Under the pieces are notes generated by a model. The model worked only from the letters and a program-made list of their open reading frames with translations, was not told where the DNA came from and searched no databases. A program made the position numbers and the translations under genes. From Akkermansiaceae bacterium (lineage in GTDB: Bacteria; Verrucomicrobiota; Verrucomicrobiia; Verrucomicrobiales; Akkermansiaceae), in contig JALZVD010000018.1 of assembly GCA_023300205.1 (NCBI GenBank), forward strand, positions 1 through 16,257: a DNA stretch of 16,257 nucleotides, read 5' to 3'. Shown here piece by piece: positions 1 through 8,350 of the stretch (position 1 is the stretch's first letter; each line of letters begins with the position of its first letter).

Positions 1-184
1 TATAAGCAGTCGCTTTACGTATGTGCATATACTGAGGGATCCGGTCCCATGAAAACTCCGGATAACACTTCCTAATCTCAGCTTTAGCTTCAGCTCTTAC
101 CCCTTGCCCGAATGACTGTGGTGAAAATACTAAGAACAAACTAGCCAGTAACACCATATTTCTCATAACATATTTTCTACTCAT
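1..184 (-). CDS. N-terminal fragment of a secreted protein of unknown family (runs off the window)
   Basis: An open frame starts at the ATG at 184-182 on the minus strand and stays open to the window edge, giving 61 codons. The first ~28 residues are a typical signal peptide: a short basic start (MSRKYVMRN), a hydrophobic core (MVLLASLFLVF), then SPQSFGQG. The mature start contains FSWDRIPQYMHIRKATAY, whose 'SWD-x-(I/L)P-x-Y-x-H-x-RK' flavour reminds me of uncharacterised secreted putative glycosidases in Planctomycetes and Verrucomicrobia. That is recollection, not a search result. It begins 14 bases after the stop of the GH95-like gene on the same strand, so it is very likely co-transcribed as the next gene of the polysaccharide cluster. 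No Shine-Dalgarno sequence precedes the ATG, as for the other genes of the cluster. The catalytic part lies outside the window, so no function is assigned. Confidence 0.7.
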   Translation of the reverse strand, partial: MSRKYVMRNMVLLASLFLVFSPQSFGQGVRAEAKAEIRKCYPEFSWDRIPQYMHIRKATAY

Positions 185-198
185 ATTCTTGAGGCTGT

Positions 199-2514
199 TT
201 AATTGAGGCCAAAGGAGTTAATTTGTTCCCCATCAGCTTTTACCGGAGTAACAATAGCTTCTTCTACCCCATCATTAAAGAAAGTCACTCGCTCTCCAGA
301 CTTCATACTCACAGCCAAGCGACCATCTTTCAGAATTTTCACCCCAGCCGGATTGATCCCTTCTATACGAGCAGGCTTGAAGTCCAGCTTCACAACACAC
401 GGCTCTCCAGCATGACTCTTGATAGAAACAAACTCAGTCACACCCTTTGAGCGAGCCGCACTAACCACAAATCCCCCCTTAGCCAGCAAACCATCAAAAG
501 ACAAATTCTCCCATGACTTAGGCAACGCCGGGAACACACGAATCGTGTCACCCCAACTCTGAAGTATCATCAACTGTATCGAATCACACAAAGACAACGG
601 AGTCTCTGTCACTGGCTGAATATACTTTGTCTCAGTATACATCGTCGTAGAGTGAATCATCGCTGGATTCTTAGGAAAAAGCTCCTGCATCTTCATAAAG
701 ATATCGAGATACTTACCAGCTGTTTCACCATCTTCCTGAAGAGCATACATCGCAGCTGCACCGCTCCATGAATACCCAGCATTCCCTGTTCCAGGGTAAT
801 TAATCCAATGATCCACCGACTTCGCAATCAGCTCTCTACTCTTAGGCTGATCGATATTAACCTCACATAACGGATAAATCATCATTAAATGAGAGTAATG
901 TCTGTGAGACTGCTCAAAAGGAAAATCCTTAGCAACCATATAACCATTTTCATTCACAGGATAATCTACCAGACGATCGATCACATCCTTCCACTTTGGA
1001 AGTAACGGGTCATTTATTTCATAACGTTCAGCGATATAGATAAGCGTTGCACACCCCCAGCGAAACAGTGCTAAATTAAAATTACAATCTTCCCCTCCAC
1101 CATATTCAGGTGAGCGTGTAAAAGGTAAATGAATTTTACCATCAGCACCCTCAACCATGAAATGCAAATACGTATTCACTGACTTTTTCAGCAATGGGAA
1201 AAAATGATTCTTCGTGCGCTCAACATCCATCGTTCTCTCCAACATCATCCAATAATCATGACAAGTCCAAAGAAGCTCTCCCGTAAAGCCCAGCTTCTTC
1301 GTTGGAAACTTGCTAATAAATGTCTGCGGGACAATCGTAGACATCCCCGCACAATCTCCACCATATTCCTTAGGCATATTTGCCACCAGTTGAGGTAGTT
1401 TTTCATCCATCTTAGTGAACAAACTCTCAGCTACCTCAAGACGATTCGCCGTCGAAAGAAACCAATAAGACAACTGAGTATTCAAATTAAACCAGCCATT
1501 CGCCCACGCAGTATTTTCCACCATCCATGGCCCCATCGTATCCATAAATGCACGCCCTTTCCTTGCACCTGAAGCAAACTTATAAACCTGAATCCAATAA
1601 AAACTTTCCATCCTAGTATTATCGAGACTCAGAAAACTCTTCGGATAATAAGCATGCCACCAGACTCGATGACGTTTAATAAGACTCTCCAGAGACTCCC
1701 CCTCTACTTTCTTCAAATGAGCAATGGCATCCCTAGTCGCTGTCTGTTCAGGAAAACTATGCTCTATAGAAACACGTAGCTCCTGCCTACCATCCACACC
1801 CTTTACAACACTCCATGCCGTACCCGTCTCACCACCAGCAGTGAGCACCTGCCGTGATACCTCATAACCATCTATCTCAGTTAACTCAGGATCAGGGTTA
1901 TAACCATACTTAGCTCCAGCCCATGATTTTCTGGTAGATGACACCTTCTCACCTCTCTCTTTCACTTCCAATTCAGCCTGTAATCTAGCCGGAGCGATCG
2001 CCTTAAGAGGAACAAATTTCAAACTAATACCCAGCTCCTCCTTCGTCGGTTTCAAATCATAAATAATGAGCATATCATCACTATGCACCAAAGCCTGTAG
2101 ATCTACATGCCCCTTATCAGTCTTCACCCGCACACGCGTTTCAGCATTATAAAGATCCAGTCGCCCATCAAAACCTGTTATTTTACCAACTGTCTTCAGA
2201 ATGAAGTAACCGTTTGGCAATCTTGACTGAGAAATGAAAGGCGGCCCACCAGTCTGATGATCCTCTACATCCCCCCTACCCAAGCTAATACGTATCGTAT
2301 GATCATCCAGCTGATGCAGCATTGAGCCCAACATGCCATTACCCATAAACGGCCCATCATACCAAGATTTTGGTGCTTCAGACCAAACAAGATCATGACG
2401 AGAAAGAAACTCTTTCCAGTCTACCTTCACCTTAACTACTTCTTGAGCCTGTAATGCCCCAAGTCCCATCAATAACGTCAAAGCCGATATAATCCAGCTA
2501 TAAATAAGTCTCAT
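199..2514 (-). CDS. GH95-like alpha-L-fucosidase (or alpha-L-galactosidase), secreted
   Basis: Predicted exo-glycosidase removing alpha-linked L-fucose (or L-galactose) by inversion. The protein has 771 residues, within the usual GH95 range. Residues 1-23 are a signal peptide ending near LQAQ, so it acts in the periplasm or outside. Features seen: an N-terminal beta-sandwich with GPFMGNGMLGSML (54-66), matching the GNG-x-LG signature of the family; an (alpha/alpha)6 barrel with WFNLNTQLSYW (341-351), whose N343 and N345 align with the catalytic Asn421/Asn423 of Bifidobacterium AfcA; RSPEYGGG with E470 as candidate acid (Glu566); HRHYSHLM (537-544); GYSWSGAA (580-587); and CDSIQLMILQSWGDTIRVFPALP (643-665 region), with D644 in the place of Asp766. 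The C-terminal beta domain starts around 675 (LAKGGFVV). The sequence is diverged from textbook GH95 (N-L-N-T-Q-L-S-Y-W rather than N-x-N-x-Q-M-N-Y-W), so the exact sugar is uncertain. It follows the esterase after 91 bases. No Shine-Dalgarno sequence is visible. Confidence 0.85.
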   Translation of the reverse strand: MRLIYSWIISALTLLMGLGALQAQEVVKVKVDWKEFLSRHDLVWSEAPKSWYDGPFMGNGMLGSMLHQLDDHTIRISLGRGDVEDHQTGGPPFISQSRLPNGYFILKTVGKITGFDGRLDLYNAETRVRVKTDKGHVDLQALVHSDDMLIIYDLKPTKEELGISLKFVPLKAIAPARLQAELEVKERGEKVSSTRKSWAGAKYGYNPDPELTEIDGYEVSRQVLTAGGETGTAWSVVKGVDGRQELRVSIEHSFPEQTATRDAIAHLKKVEGESLESLIKRHRVWWHAYYPKSFLSLDNTRMESFYWIQVYKFASGARKGRAFMDTMGPWMVENTAWANGWFNLNTQLSYWFLSTANRLEVAESLFTKMDEKLPQLVANMPKEYGGDCAGMSTIVPQTFISKFPTKKLGFTGELLWTCHDYWMMLERTMDVERTKNHFFPLLKKSVNTYLHFMVEGADGKIHLPFTRSPEYGGGEDCNFNLALFRWGCATLIYIAERYEINDPLLPKWKDVIDRLVDYPVNENGYMVAKDFPFEQSHRHYSHLMMIYPLCEVNIDQPKSRELIAKSVDHWINYPGTGNAGYSWSGAAAMYALQEDGETAGKYLDIFMKMQELFPKNPAMIHSTTMYTETKYIQPVTETPLSLCDSIQLMILQSWGDTIRVFPALPKSWENLSFDGLLAKGGFVVSAARSKGVTEFVSIKSHAGEPCVVKLDFKPARIEGINPAGVKILKDGRLAVSMKSGERVTFFNDGVEEAIVTPVKADGEQINSFGLN

Positions 2515-2605
2515 AAATAAATAATTTTCTAATGTTATAGTAAAATGAATTACCCAGTGAACACACTTAGGATCCCTTAGCCCACTTCACTTATTCTTAA
2601 TTTCT

Positions 2606-4093
2606 CTAGTCATCAGTCCTGAACGGACGCGTCGGTAAATTCGCTGAGTTAACAAGATTCGTTTTCGGCATCGCAGCAAATGCATACCTGATAAATTTAG
2701 GAGACTTCAGCTCTGCAGAAGACAGTACCACTCCATCATTAATGATCACAGCATCAGCAACAAACCATTTTTTAGTATCCTCAGATAACCAGAAGCCCGT
2801 AGGAGCCTTTCCATCTTTTGTCTTTAACCCTTCAGTATTTTCAAATTGAACAATGAGTTTACCCTTATCTTTTTTCACCTCTTTCATCACTGGACCATCA
2901 GCTACGACGTCATTGCCTAAAGTATCCCGCTGCGCTAAAAGTGCTAAGCGCTCGCCAATAGGTAATTTATCTTTCGGGTGAATATTCGTAAGATGACCTA
3001 AATCAATCGTAGTAACTACTGAAGTGTTTGGTAGCTCTAATGCCTCAAGCTGCGCCTCTCGCATCCAAGCCCATGACCTAGCGGTCGGACTTTCTGCCAC
3101 TTTTTCTAAGCCTTTTGCATAGCCAGGTAGCATCACCGCCATAAAATGAAAATCATCCCTCTTCCACTCCTTACGATAACGCTGAATCCATAACTTAAGA
3201 GCATTTCCATAACCCGTCATCGAGATACTACGTCGATACCATGGCCCGTCAGGAAGCTTATCATAATTCATAGCATTCCGCTCCCCTTGATACCAAACTA
3301 AGCCTCTACATGCGTAGGGAACTAGAGGCGCAATCATCGCATTATAAACAATATTAGACTGCCGGCGAATAAAAATATCATCATCTTTTTTTCTAGCCTT
3401 TGGTGACTCAATAATTCCTTTAATCCGCAACATCCGCTCCTTATCCGCATACATCTCATCCATCTGCTCTTTAAAAATAGGAAGCTGATTAGTCATATCA
3501 CGCGGCATCCAGGCCTCTATAGATGAACTACCCCAGCAACTTAAAATAATCCCCACAGGAACATCTGCAGACTTCTCTAAAAAATGAGCAAACCCTGCTG
3601 CAACCGCACTAGGTGGTATACCATCTTTCCACTCTACTCCTGCAGGTAGAGAATCTTGCGGCTCAAATGCTACAACCTTCGGCACATCAAAATAACGGAT
3701 ATTCGCATTCTTAAGAGTTAGTTTTTTAAGCTCAGGCACAGCTGATATCCCCATCGCCATATTAGACTGACCAGAACAAATCCACACTTCTCCAACCAGA
3801 ACATCCTCATAAATGATCTCATTAGCACCAGAGACTTTCATCTCACGTCCCTCAGCTGAAGCCTCCATAGATCCAAGCTTCAACATCCATCTACCATCCT
3901 TACCTGAAATAACCGTCTCACTCTGACCACCAAAAGAAACCGTCACTTTTTCCCCAGGATCTGCCTCCCCCCATACTGGAACATCCATCCCTCGCTGAAG
4001 CACCATCTTATCTCTGAATAGTGAGGCAGGATTTACAGCTGCATGAGCATGAACAGCCGCTAACAAAGTAGTAATAAAGATTAATTTCATCAT
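2606..4093 (-). CDS. Sialate O-acetylesterase-type SGNH esterase, secreted
   Basis: Predicted serine esterase that removes O-acetyl groups from sugars. 495 residues, with signal peptide 1-18 (MMKLIFITTLLAAVHAHA). A short N-terminal beta domain (about 20-98: MVLQRGMDVPVWGEADPGE) is typical of this family. The esterase core opens with VWICSGQSNM (103-112), S110 being the nucleophile. Further blocks are SCWGSSSIEAW (185-195, oxyanion region), GLVWYQGERN (264-273, the WYQGE block) and DLGHLTNIHPKDKLPIGERLA (364-384), where H372 is the candidate catalytic His with an Asp nearby. 'Sialate' is only the family name. In marine and plant-polysaccharide clusters such enzymes deacetylate fucose, galactose, xylose or uronic acids, and the sulfatases and fucosidases beside this gene favour an acetylated sulfated fucan. 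Two adjacent ATGs (4093 and 4090) could start it; neither has a Shine-Dalgarno sequence. A terminator-like hairpin ends 30 bases upstream. Confidence 0.9.
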   Translation of the reverse strand: MMKLIFITTLLAAVHAHAAVNPASLFRDKMVLQRGMDVPVWGEADPGEKVTVSFGGQSETVISGKDGRWMLKLGSMEASAEGREMKVSGANEIIYEDVLVGEVWICSGQSNMAMGISAVPELKKLTLKNANIRYFDVPKVVAFEPQDSLPAGVEWKDGIPPSAVAAGFAHFLEKSADVPVGIILSCWGSSSIEAWMPRDMTNQLPIFKEQMDEMYADKERMLRIKGIIESPKARKKDDDIFIRRQSNIVYNAMIAPLVPYACRGLVWYQGERNAMNYDKLPDGPWYRRSISMTGYGNALKLWIQRYRKEWKRDDFHFMAVMLPGYAKGLEKVAESPTARSWAWMREAQLEALELPNTSVVTTIDLGHLTNIHPKDKLPIGERLALLAQRDTLGNDVVADGPVMKEVKKDKGKLIVQFENTEGLKTKDGKAPTGFWLSEDTKKWFVADAVIINDGVVLSSAELKSPKFIRYAFAAMPKTNLVNSANLPTRPFRTDD

Positions 4094-4123
4094 TTAAAGT
4101 GGTTCTTGAATTCGTGTTAAACT

Positions 4124-4161
4124 AAAAAAAGCACCTATCTCGCTTACGGGATGAGTGCTTT
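4124..4161 (-). terminator. Terminator-like hairpin with T-run, between sulfatase and esterase genes
   Basis: On the minus strand an outer stem AAAGCAC (4161-4155) pairs with GTGCTTT (4134-4128). An inner stem ATCCCG/CGAGAT with loop TAAG is separated from it by one mismatch, and a run of seven T follows (4130-4124). It lies 83 bases after the stop of the 609-residue sulfatase gene and 30 bases before the esterase start codon. By sequence it is a good intrinsic terminator for the upstream genes. Its position so close to the next start also allows an attenuator role or a post-transcriptional role. Confidence 0.75.
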
Positions 4162-4244
4162 AATACCCATGTATTTTTCAACATTGATTCAATCACAATA
4201 ACATTGAGCGATCAAAGTTACTGTGACCTATCTCCCATCAAAGC

Positions 4245-6074
4245 TTACTTAAGCTTCTTCTCTAGCTGAGGTGGAATACGTCCATAAGTAGGATCATAAA
4301 CAGGAATGCCCATACCCTCTGGAGTCTGCCAACCTGGCTTAATCTCATGTGTGACGTATGCATAGTACGGTGTCGCCTGCCCATCTGCACTAATAAATAT
4401 CGGAGACAGTTCAGTTACTCCCTTCTTCAAAGTAACTTTAAAAGTAACCTCCTTTGCTCCCTCAGGAATATCCTTAGTAACATCATAGTCCGCTATACGC
4501 ATACGAGCTTGCTTATAGTTATATGCCTTACCATAAGTCCCATCATTGATCCCTTTATCCGCTTCCACTGGCCAACGACGCAGAGAAATCTCATAATCTC
4601 CAGCCCTCTCTACCTCAATAGCCCAATGCGAAACCTCAGCAACCGCTCCAGCCACAATGTGTCTTTGGCTCCATGGTGGAAGCTTGTTAATGAGCCAATC
4701 ATGGGATGAAAGAGCAACCATTGGTGATTCCTCAGAACCGATGATCATATAACTTGTTAGATTATGCTCCTCTGACACATCATTCCAGAACACATCATAA
4801 TCTCCACGCATCTGCTCAACGATTTCTGGGTGTTTCTCAGCAACATCTCTTGCCTGTTTAGGATCACCCTTGATGTTGTAGAGTTCTTTACCGTTAACAA
4901 GTCGCCAATCATCATTCATCACCGAGCTTTGTTTCCACTTGATAGGGTCTACAACTCGCTGAGATTCCACCACAAGAGAGCGCTCCTGCCAATGATCACC
5001 ATCTCCGTAGATTAGTTCCTTTATGCTAGAGCCATCATACTTTACTTCTTTGGTCTTGAGACCAAGTAGCTCTATAAAAGTAGGCAGAATATCTATATGA
5101 GCGGTGAGTCTTTCTACTGACTTACCTGCTTCTATTTTTCCACCATTCCAGCGAAGAATGAACGGCACTCTATGTCCTCCCTCATATTCAGAACCTTTCT
5201 TACCACGCATTCCTCCATCATACCCACGTCCACCTTTCAGTCCGCCAGCAGTGCCGTTATCAGTCATAAAGACAAGTAACGTATTTTCTGATAAATCTTC
5301 ATCATCCAGAAACTTCATCAGCTTGCCCACATTCTCATCAACATTAGCTACCATCCCATAAAATACAGGATTTGAAACCAGAGGATTATTCTCATAGGGA
5401 TCAGAATATTTCAATGCAACATAATCAGGACTATGCGGTGCATTCGTCGATATATAAGCAAAAAATGGCTTATTCTGCTCCTTGCTAGCTTTAATGAATT
5501 TCATACCTTCATCAAACCAGATATCTGTGCAGTAACCTTCAAATTGCTGAAGCTTTCCATTCACCACATAAGTATCATCAAAATAATCATTCCCCCAATA
5601 GTCAGGCGCCTGACCCACTCCACCAGCCATATGATACACAGTATGCTGGAATCCACGGTCTTCAGGTCGGTATGGATAACAATCACCTAAATGCCATTTT
5701 CCAAACATCCCAGTCGCATAGCCATTCTCAGCAAACACATTCGCCATCGTAATCTCTCGAGCGCGCAACATACTACGTCCCTGAACTGTATGCCATACAC
5801 CCACACGGTTAGAATATCTACCTGACATCAGAGCTGCTCGCGTCGGTGCACAAGTCGGATCCACATGGAAATTATTAAGCAGAGTACCCTGAGTGCGTAG
5901 CTTATCAATATTTGGAGTCTTAATCGCAGGGTTCCCAGTAAAGCCTAGATCACCATAACCTTGGTCATCGGTGATCACGATGACTACGTTTGGTTTATCT
6001 GCAGCTACTGCAAACGTAGCAGAGAATAGACTGAGCGCTATAGTCGCTCGCTTCATATATTGTCTTAATTTCAT
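4245..6074 (-). CDS. S1-family sulfatase with C-terminal extension, secreted
   Basis: Predicted formylglycine-dependent sulfatase hydrolysing sulfate esters on a polysaccharide or oligosaccharide. 609 residues; signal peptide 1-24 (ending SATFAVA). Active-site features: DDQGYGDLG (36-44, metal-binding Asp36/Asp37); CAPTRAALMSGR (75-86), with C75 in the C-x-P-x-R motif converted to formylglycine; GKWHLG (125-130); NAPHSP (211-216); TDNGT (271-275, metal ligands Asp272/Asn273); and a Lys and EGGHRVP region at 292-304. The sulfatase domain ends around 435. The last ~170 residues form an extra domain containing HWAIEVERAGDYEISLRRWP (483-502), predicted beta-sandwich-like and also found on other marine-type sulfatases. 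Maturation needs an FGE or anSME enzyme that is not in this window. A second in-frame ATG (residue 7) is an alternative start; neither has a Shine-Dalgarno sequence. It lies 92 bases after the beta-helix gene. The S1 subfamily cannot be assigned by eye. Confidence 0.95.
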   Translation of the reverse strand: MKLRQYMKRATIALSLFSATFAVAADKPNVVIVITDDQGYGDLGFTGNPAIKTPNIDKLRTQGTLLNNFHVDPTCAPTRAALMSGRYSNRVGVWHTVQGRSMLRAREITMANVFAENGYATGMFGKWHLGDCYPYRPEDRGFQHTVYHMAGGVGQAPDYWGNDYFDDTYVVNGKLQQFEGYCTDIWFDEGMKFIKASKEQNKPFFAYISTNAPHSPDYVALKYSDPYENNPLVSNPVFYGMVANVDENVGKLMKFLDDEDLSENTLLVFMTDNGTAGGLKGGRGYDGGMRGKKGSEYEGGHRVPFILRWNGGKIEAGKSVERLTAHIDILPTFIELLGLKTKEVKYDGSSIKELIYGDGDHWQERSLVVESQRVVDPIKWKQSSVMNDDWRLVNGKELYNIKGDPKQARDVAEKHPEIVEQMRGDYDVFWNDVSEEHNLTSYMIIGSEESPMVALSSHDWLINKLPPWSQRHIVAGAVAEVSHWAIEVERAGDYEISLRRWPVEADKGINDGTYGKAYNYKQARMRIADYDVTKDIPEGAKEVTFKVTLKKGVTELSPIFISADGQATPYYAYVTHEIKPGWQTPEGMGIPVYDPTYGRIPPQLEKKLK

Positions 6075-6166
6075 AACTGTATTTGTGGGTCGAGTTTATC
6101 TGTCTGATAAATCTATTGAGATTATAACGTCAGCACAATGATTAATATTCCAAATTTGTAGCTAAC

Positions 6167-8320
6167 TTAAGGAGACTCTTCTAATAAACCCGCTTTTGAC
6201 ACATCAATCGGTAAAATGCCCATTTTCAGAGCAGGTGAATCTCGCTTAAAACTAAAATTTCCATTCTTGGGATCAACAAACATCGGATCCACCGACTGAC
6301 TATGTGTATCCACACCATCAGCACGTTGTTTCATCAACATCGCCTCTCCACTCATAGGATCAGCCGCTGCAAAATAAATATTATAATCCGTATCCGCGTC
6401 CTTTGATCTTGCCAGCGCCCTGCCTCGTCTATCCTCACTCTTATCCTTACCCTTTGCCTCTAACTCATTGATATAATCTTCAACCTTCCCCGTAGAATAA
6501 AAGATATTACGTTGAATCGTCGCACCCTTAAGCGGTCCCTCACGTACCGATAAATAATAACCACGAGGAGGCGCGATCACATCAACCACAAAATTATTTT
6601 CTACTCGAGTATTCAACTTCAACATAATCCCTTGAGACATACACTTATAAATAACATTTTCAGCAAATAAAGTATCCATCTGCCCACCGTCAGTCCGTAT
6701 TGCACACTGCATTATCATAGGAGTCACTAAATGATGAATGTAATTACGCCTGATTATATTACCAGCTCCCGCACCACGGATGTAAATCGCATTCCCATCA
6801 CCTAACTTCTGCATCGCATGATGAATCTCATTATACTCAATCAAATTATCATGACTATGTAAAAAAGGACGAACATCATCTATAGTAGGGCTTTTAGATA
6901 AACTCCCTATCTCATGCCTTCGTATCGTCCTACCCAGCTCTCGCCCCTTCTTCCGGAAAAAATCAGTCATGCAGCCAGACACAATAAGTGACGTATAATT
7001 CGTATGATGAATCAGGTTATTAGCCACCTTATTCTCACCACTCTGCCAAAGCATGATACCCGGTGAATGCCAGTAAATCTCACCTACATCATGGACGTGG
7101 TTATTAGAAACTAAGTTCTTCTTATTTACATCCTTAGTCCCTGGACCATATCCACAAAGAAGAATTCCTCCACCCCCCATATGCTCAATATGATTCCCTG
7201 AAATCGTATTTCCTATTCCATGTAGATCAACCCGTATCGCCCCACTCCCACTATGAAGAAAATGACAATCCTTGATCGAACAACCCTCAGTCCCTCGTAA
7301 CCTCACAAGCGCATTACCCTTATCCAGCATATCCCAGTCATGCTGAAGACCTGCATCATCCTTAGTAAGAGTGTAGCGCTCACCATGCTTAAACGTCAGA
7401 CCTCTAAAATGAAGGTTACAAACCGGTATATCCGCTGGCCCATCTTTATCTATTCTACCCTCTACACGTATTAATTCCAGCAACTGAGGAGCCATAATAT
7501 CACCCGGCAAAGAATCATCCCGCGGCCAAATATAAAGCTGATTACACTTCGTATTCAGCGCCCACTCTCCTGGCTCATCAAGCTCTTCTATGACATTCTC
7601 TACCCAGCAGTTCGGTGTCATCTTTAGGAAATGCAACGGATTCATCACATAAGTAGAGTCTATCGACGTCAGAGCGACATTCTTTTCCTCATCCACTGAA
7701 GCCACAGGCAAAATATTCACAATCCATGCATGATGCGGACGCACTACAATCTCAGCATCCTCGACATTCGGCCAGTTTTTTAACATCCCATCAGGAAAAA
7801 CAAGCCTATCTCTACCACTACCTTTTAAAGGAATAAACCCCTCTGATCGAGCGCGAGGCAACATCCCCTGATTATCATAAAGAGTCCGGAAACTCCCCTG
7901 CACATCTGCCACCCACACCTTACCTCTAGCTTTCAAAGGCAAACCCTCAGGCTCAATCGTAAGTTTTTTAAAACCAGAAATCTCACGACCAGAACTAAAT
8001 ACCGGCTTCTCTCCAGGATAGGCTTTATACTCGATCGCTAACTCAGCAGTCCCAGAATCTTGCAAACCAAAAACCACCGGCTTCTTAAGCGGATACACCC
8101 CGCCTCGTACCAACACAGTAATACTACCTACCTTCTTTTGCCGAAGCTCGCGCACAGCATCACGTGCGCGCTCTAATGTTGCAAATGGCGCCACCTCAGC
8201 ACCAGATGCTTCATCCGAGCCATCAGTAGCCACATAGAAATCAGCTCCAGTTGAAGCCATCACCATACTCACCCCCCAAAGCAAAAGGCATGAAATTAAC
8301 AAAAGAGTTTTTTTAATCAT
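6167..8320 (-). CDS. Parallel beta-helix glycosidase, GH141-like (alpha-L-fucosidase/xylanase family), secreted
   Basis: 717 residues with a signal peptide (1-23, ending MVMAS). The mature start DFYVATDGSDEASG (27-40), then APFATLERARDAVREL (44-59) and VRGGVYPLKKPVVFG (71-85), is the characteristic opening of secreted right-handed beta-helix proteins of the GH141 type. It is followed by a domain around 110-290 and then a beta-helix of repeating N-x-I-x-x-N-x-I-x-H turns: NTISGNHIEHMGGGGI (371-386), NLVSNNHVHDVG (402-413), NKVANNLIHH (430-439), NLIEYNEIHH (492-501) and NIIRRNYIHH (521-530). The C-terminus SPALKMGILPIDVSKAGL (695-712) is also usual for this family. GH141 includes alpha-L-fucosidase and xylanase activities. 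Beside GH95 and two sulfatases the fucosidase role is more likely, but this is inference, and related beta-helix families such as GH120-like xylosidases or lyases are alternatives. Gap to the upstream sulfatase is 30 bases, so they are co-transcribed. The cysteine at residue 11 is too early for a convincing lipobox. Confidence 0.8.
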   Translation of the reverse strand: MIKKTLLLISCLLLWGVSMVMASTGADFYVATDGSDEASGAEVAPFATLERARDAVRELRQKKVGSITVLVRGGVYPLKKPVVFGLQDSGTAELAIEYKAYPGEKPVFSSGREISGFKKLTIEPEGLPLKARGKVWVADVQGSFRTLYDNQGMLPRARSEGFIPLKGSGRDRLVFPDGMLKNWPNVEDAEIVVRPHHAWIVNILPVASVDEEKNVALTSIDSTYVMNPLHFLKMTPNCWVENVIEELDEPGEWALNTKCNQLYIWPRDDSLPGDIMAPQLLELIRVEGRIDKDGPADIPVCNLHFRGLTFKHGERYTLTKDDAGLQHDWDMLDKGNALVRLRGTEGCSIKDCHFLHSGSGAIRVDLHGIGNTISGNHIEHMGGGGILLCGYGPGTKDVNKKNLVSNNHVHDVGEIYWHSPGIMLWQSGENKVANNLIHHTNYTSLIVSGCMTDFFRKKGRELGRTIRRHEIGSLSKSPTIDDVRPFLHSHDNLIEYNEIHHAMQKLGDGNAIYIRGAGAGNIIRRNYIHHLVTPMIMQCAIRTDGGQMDTLFAENVIYKCMSQGIMLKLNTRVENNFVVDVIAPPRGYYLSVREGPLKGATIQRNIFYSTGKVEDYINELEAKGKDKSEDRRGRALARSKDADTDYNIYFAAADPMSGEAMLMKQRADGVDTHSQSVDPMFVDPKNGNFSFKRDSPALKMGILPIDVSKAGLLEESP

Positions 8321-8350
8321 TATCTTTTATCTATAAAGCCGTTACCCAGC

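Noticed and set aside
2530..2600. AGTGAA/TTCACT inverted repeat between the esterase and fucosidase genes as a terminator
   Set aside because: The stem is only 6 bp with a long unpaired interior and no T-run directly after it.
6095..6111. TTTATC/GATAAA hairpin upstream of the second sulfatase
   Set aside because: A 6-bp, AT-rich stem in AT-rich DNA is expected by chance, and nothing else marks it as regulatory.
8285..8320. Lipoprotein signal on the beta-helix protein (LISC, Cys11)
   Set aside because: The cysteine comes before a full hydrophobic core has passed; a standard signal peptide ending near residue 23 fits better.
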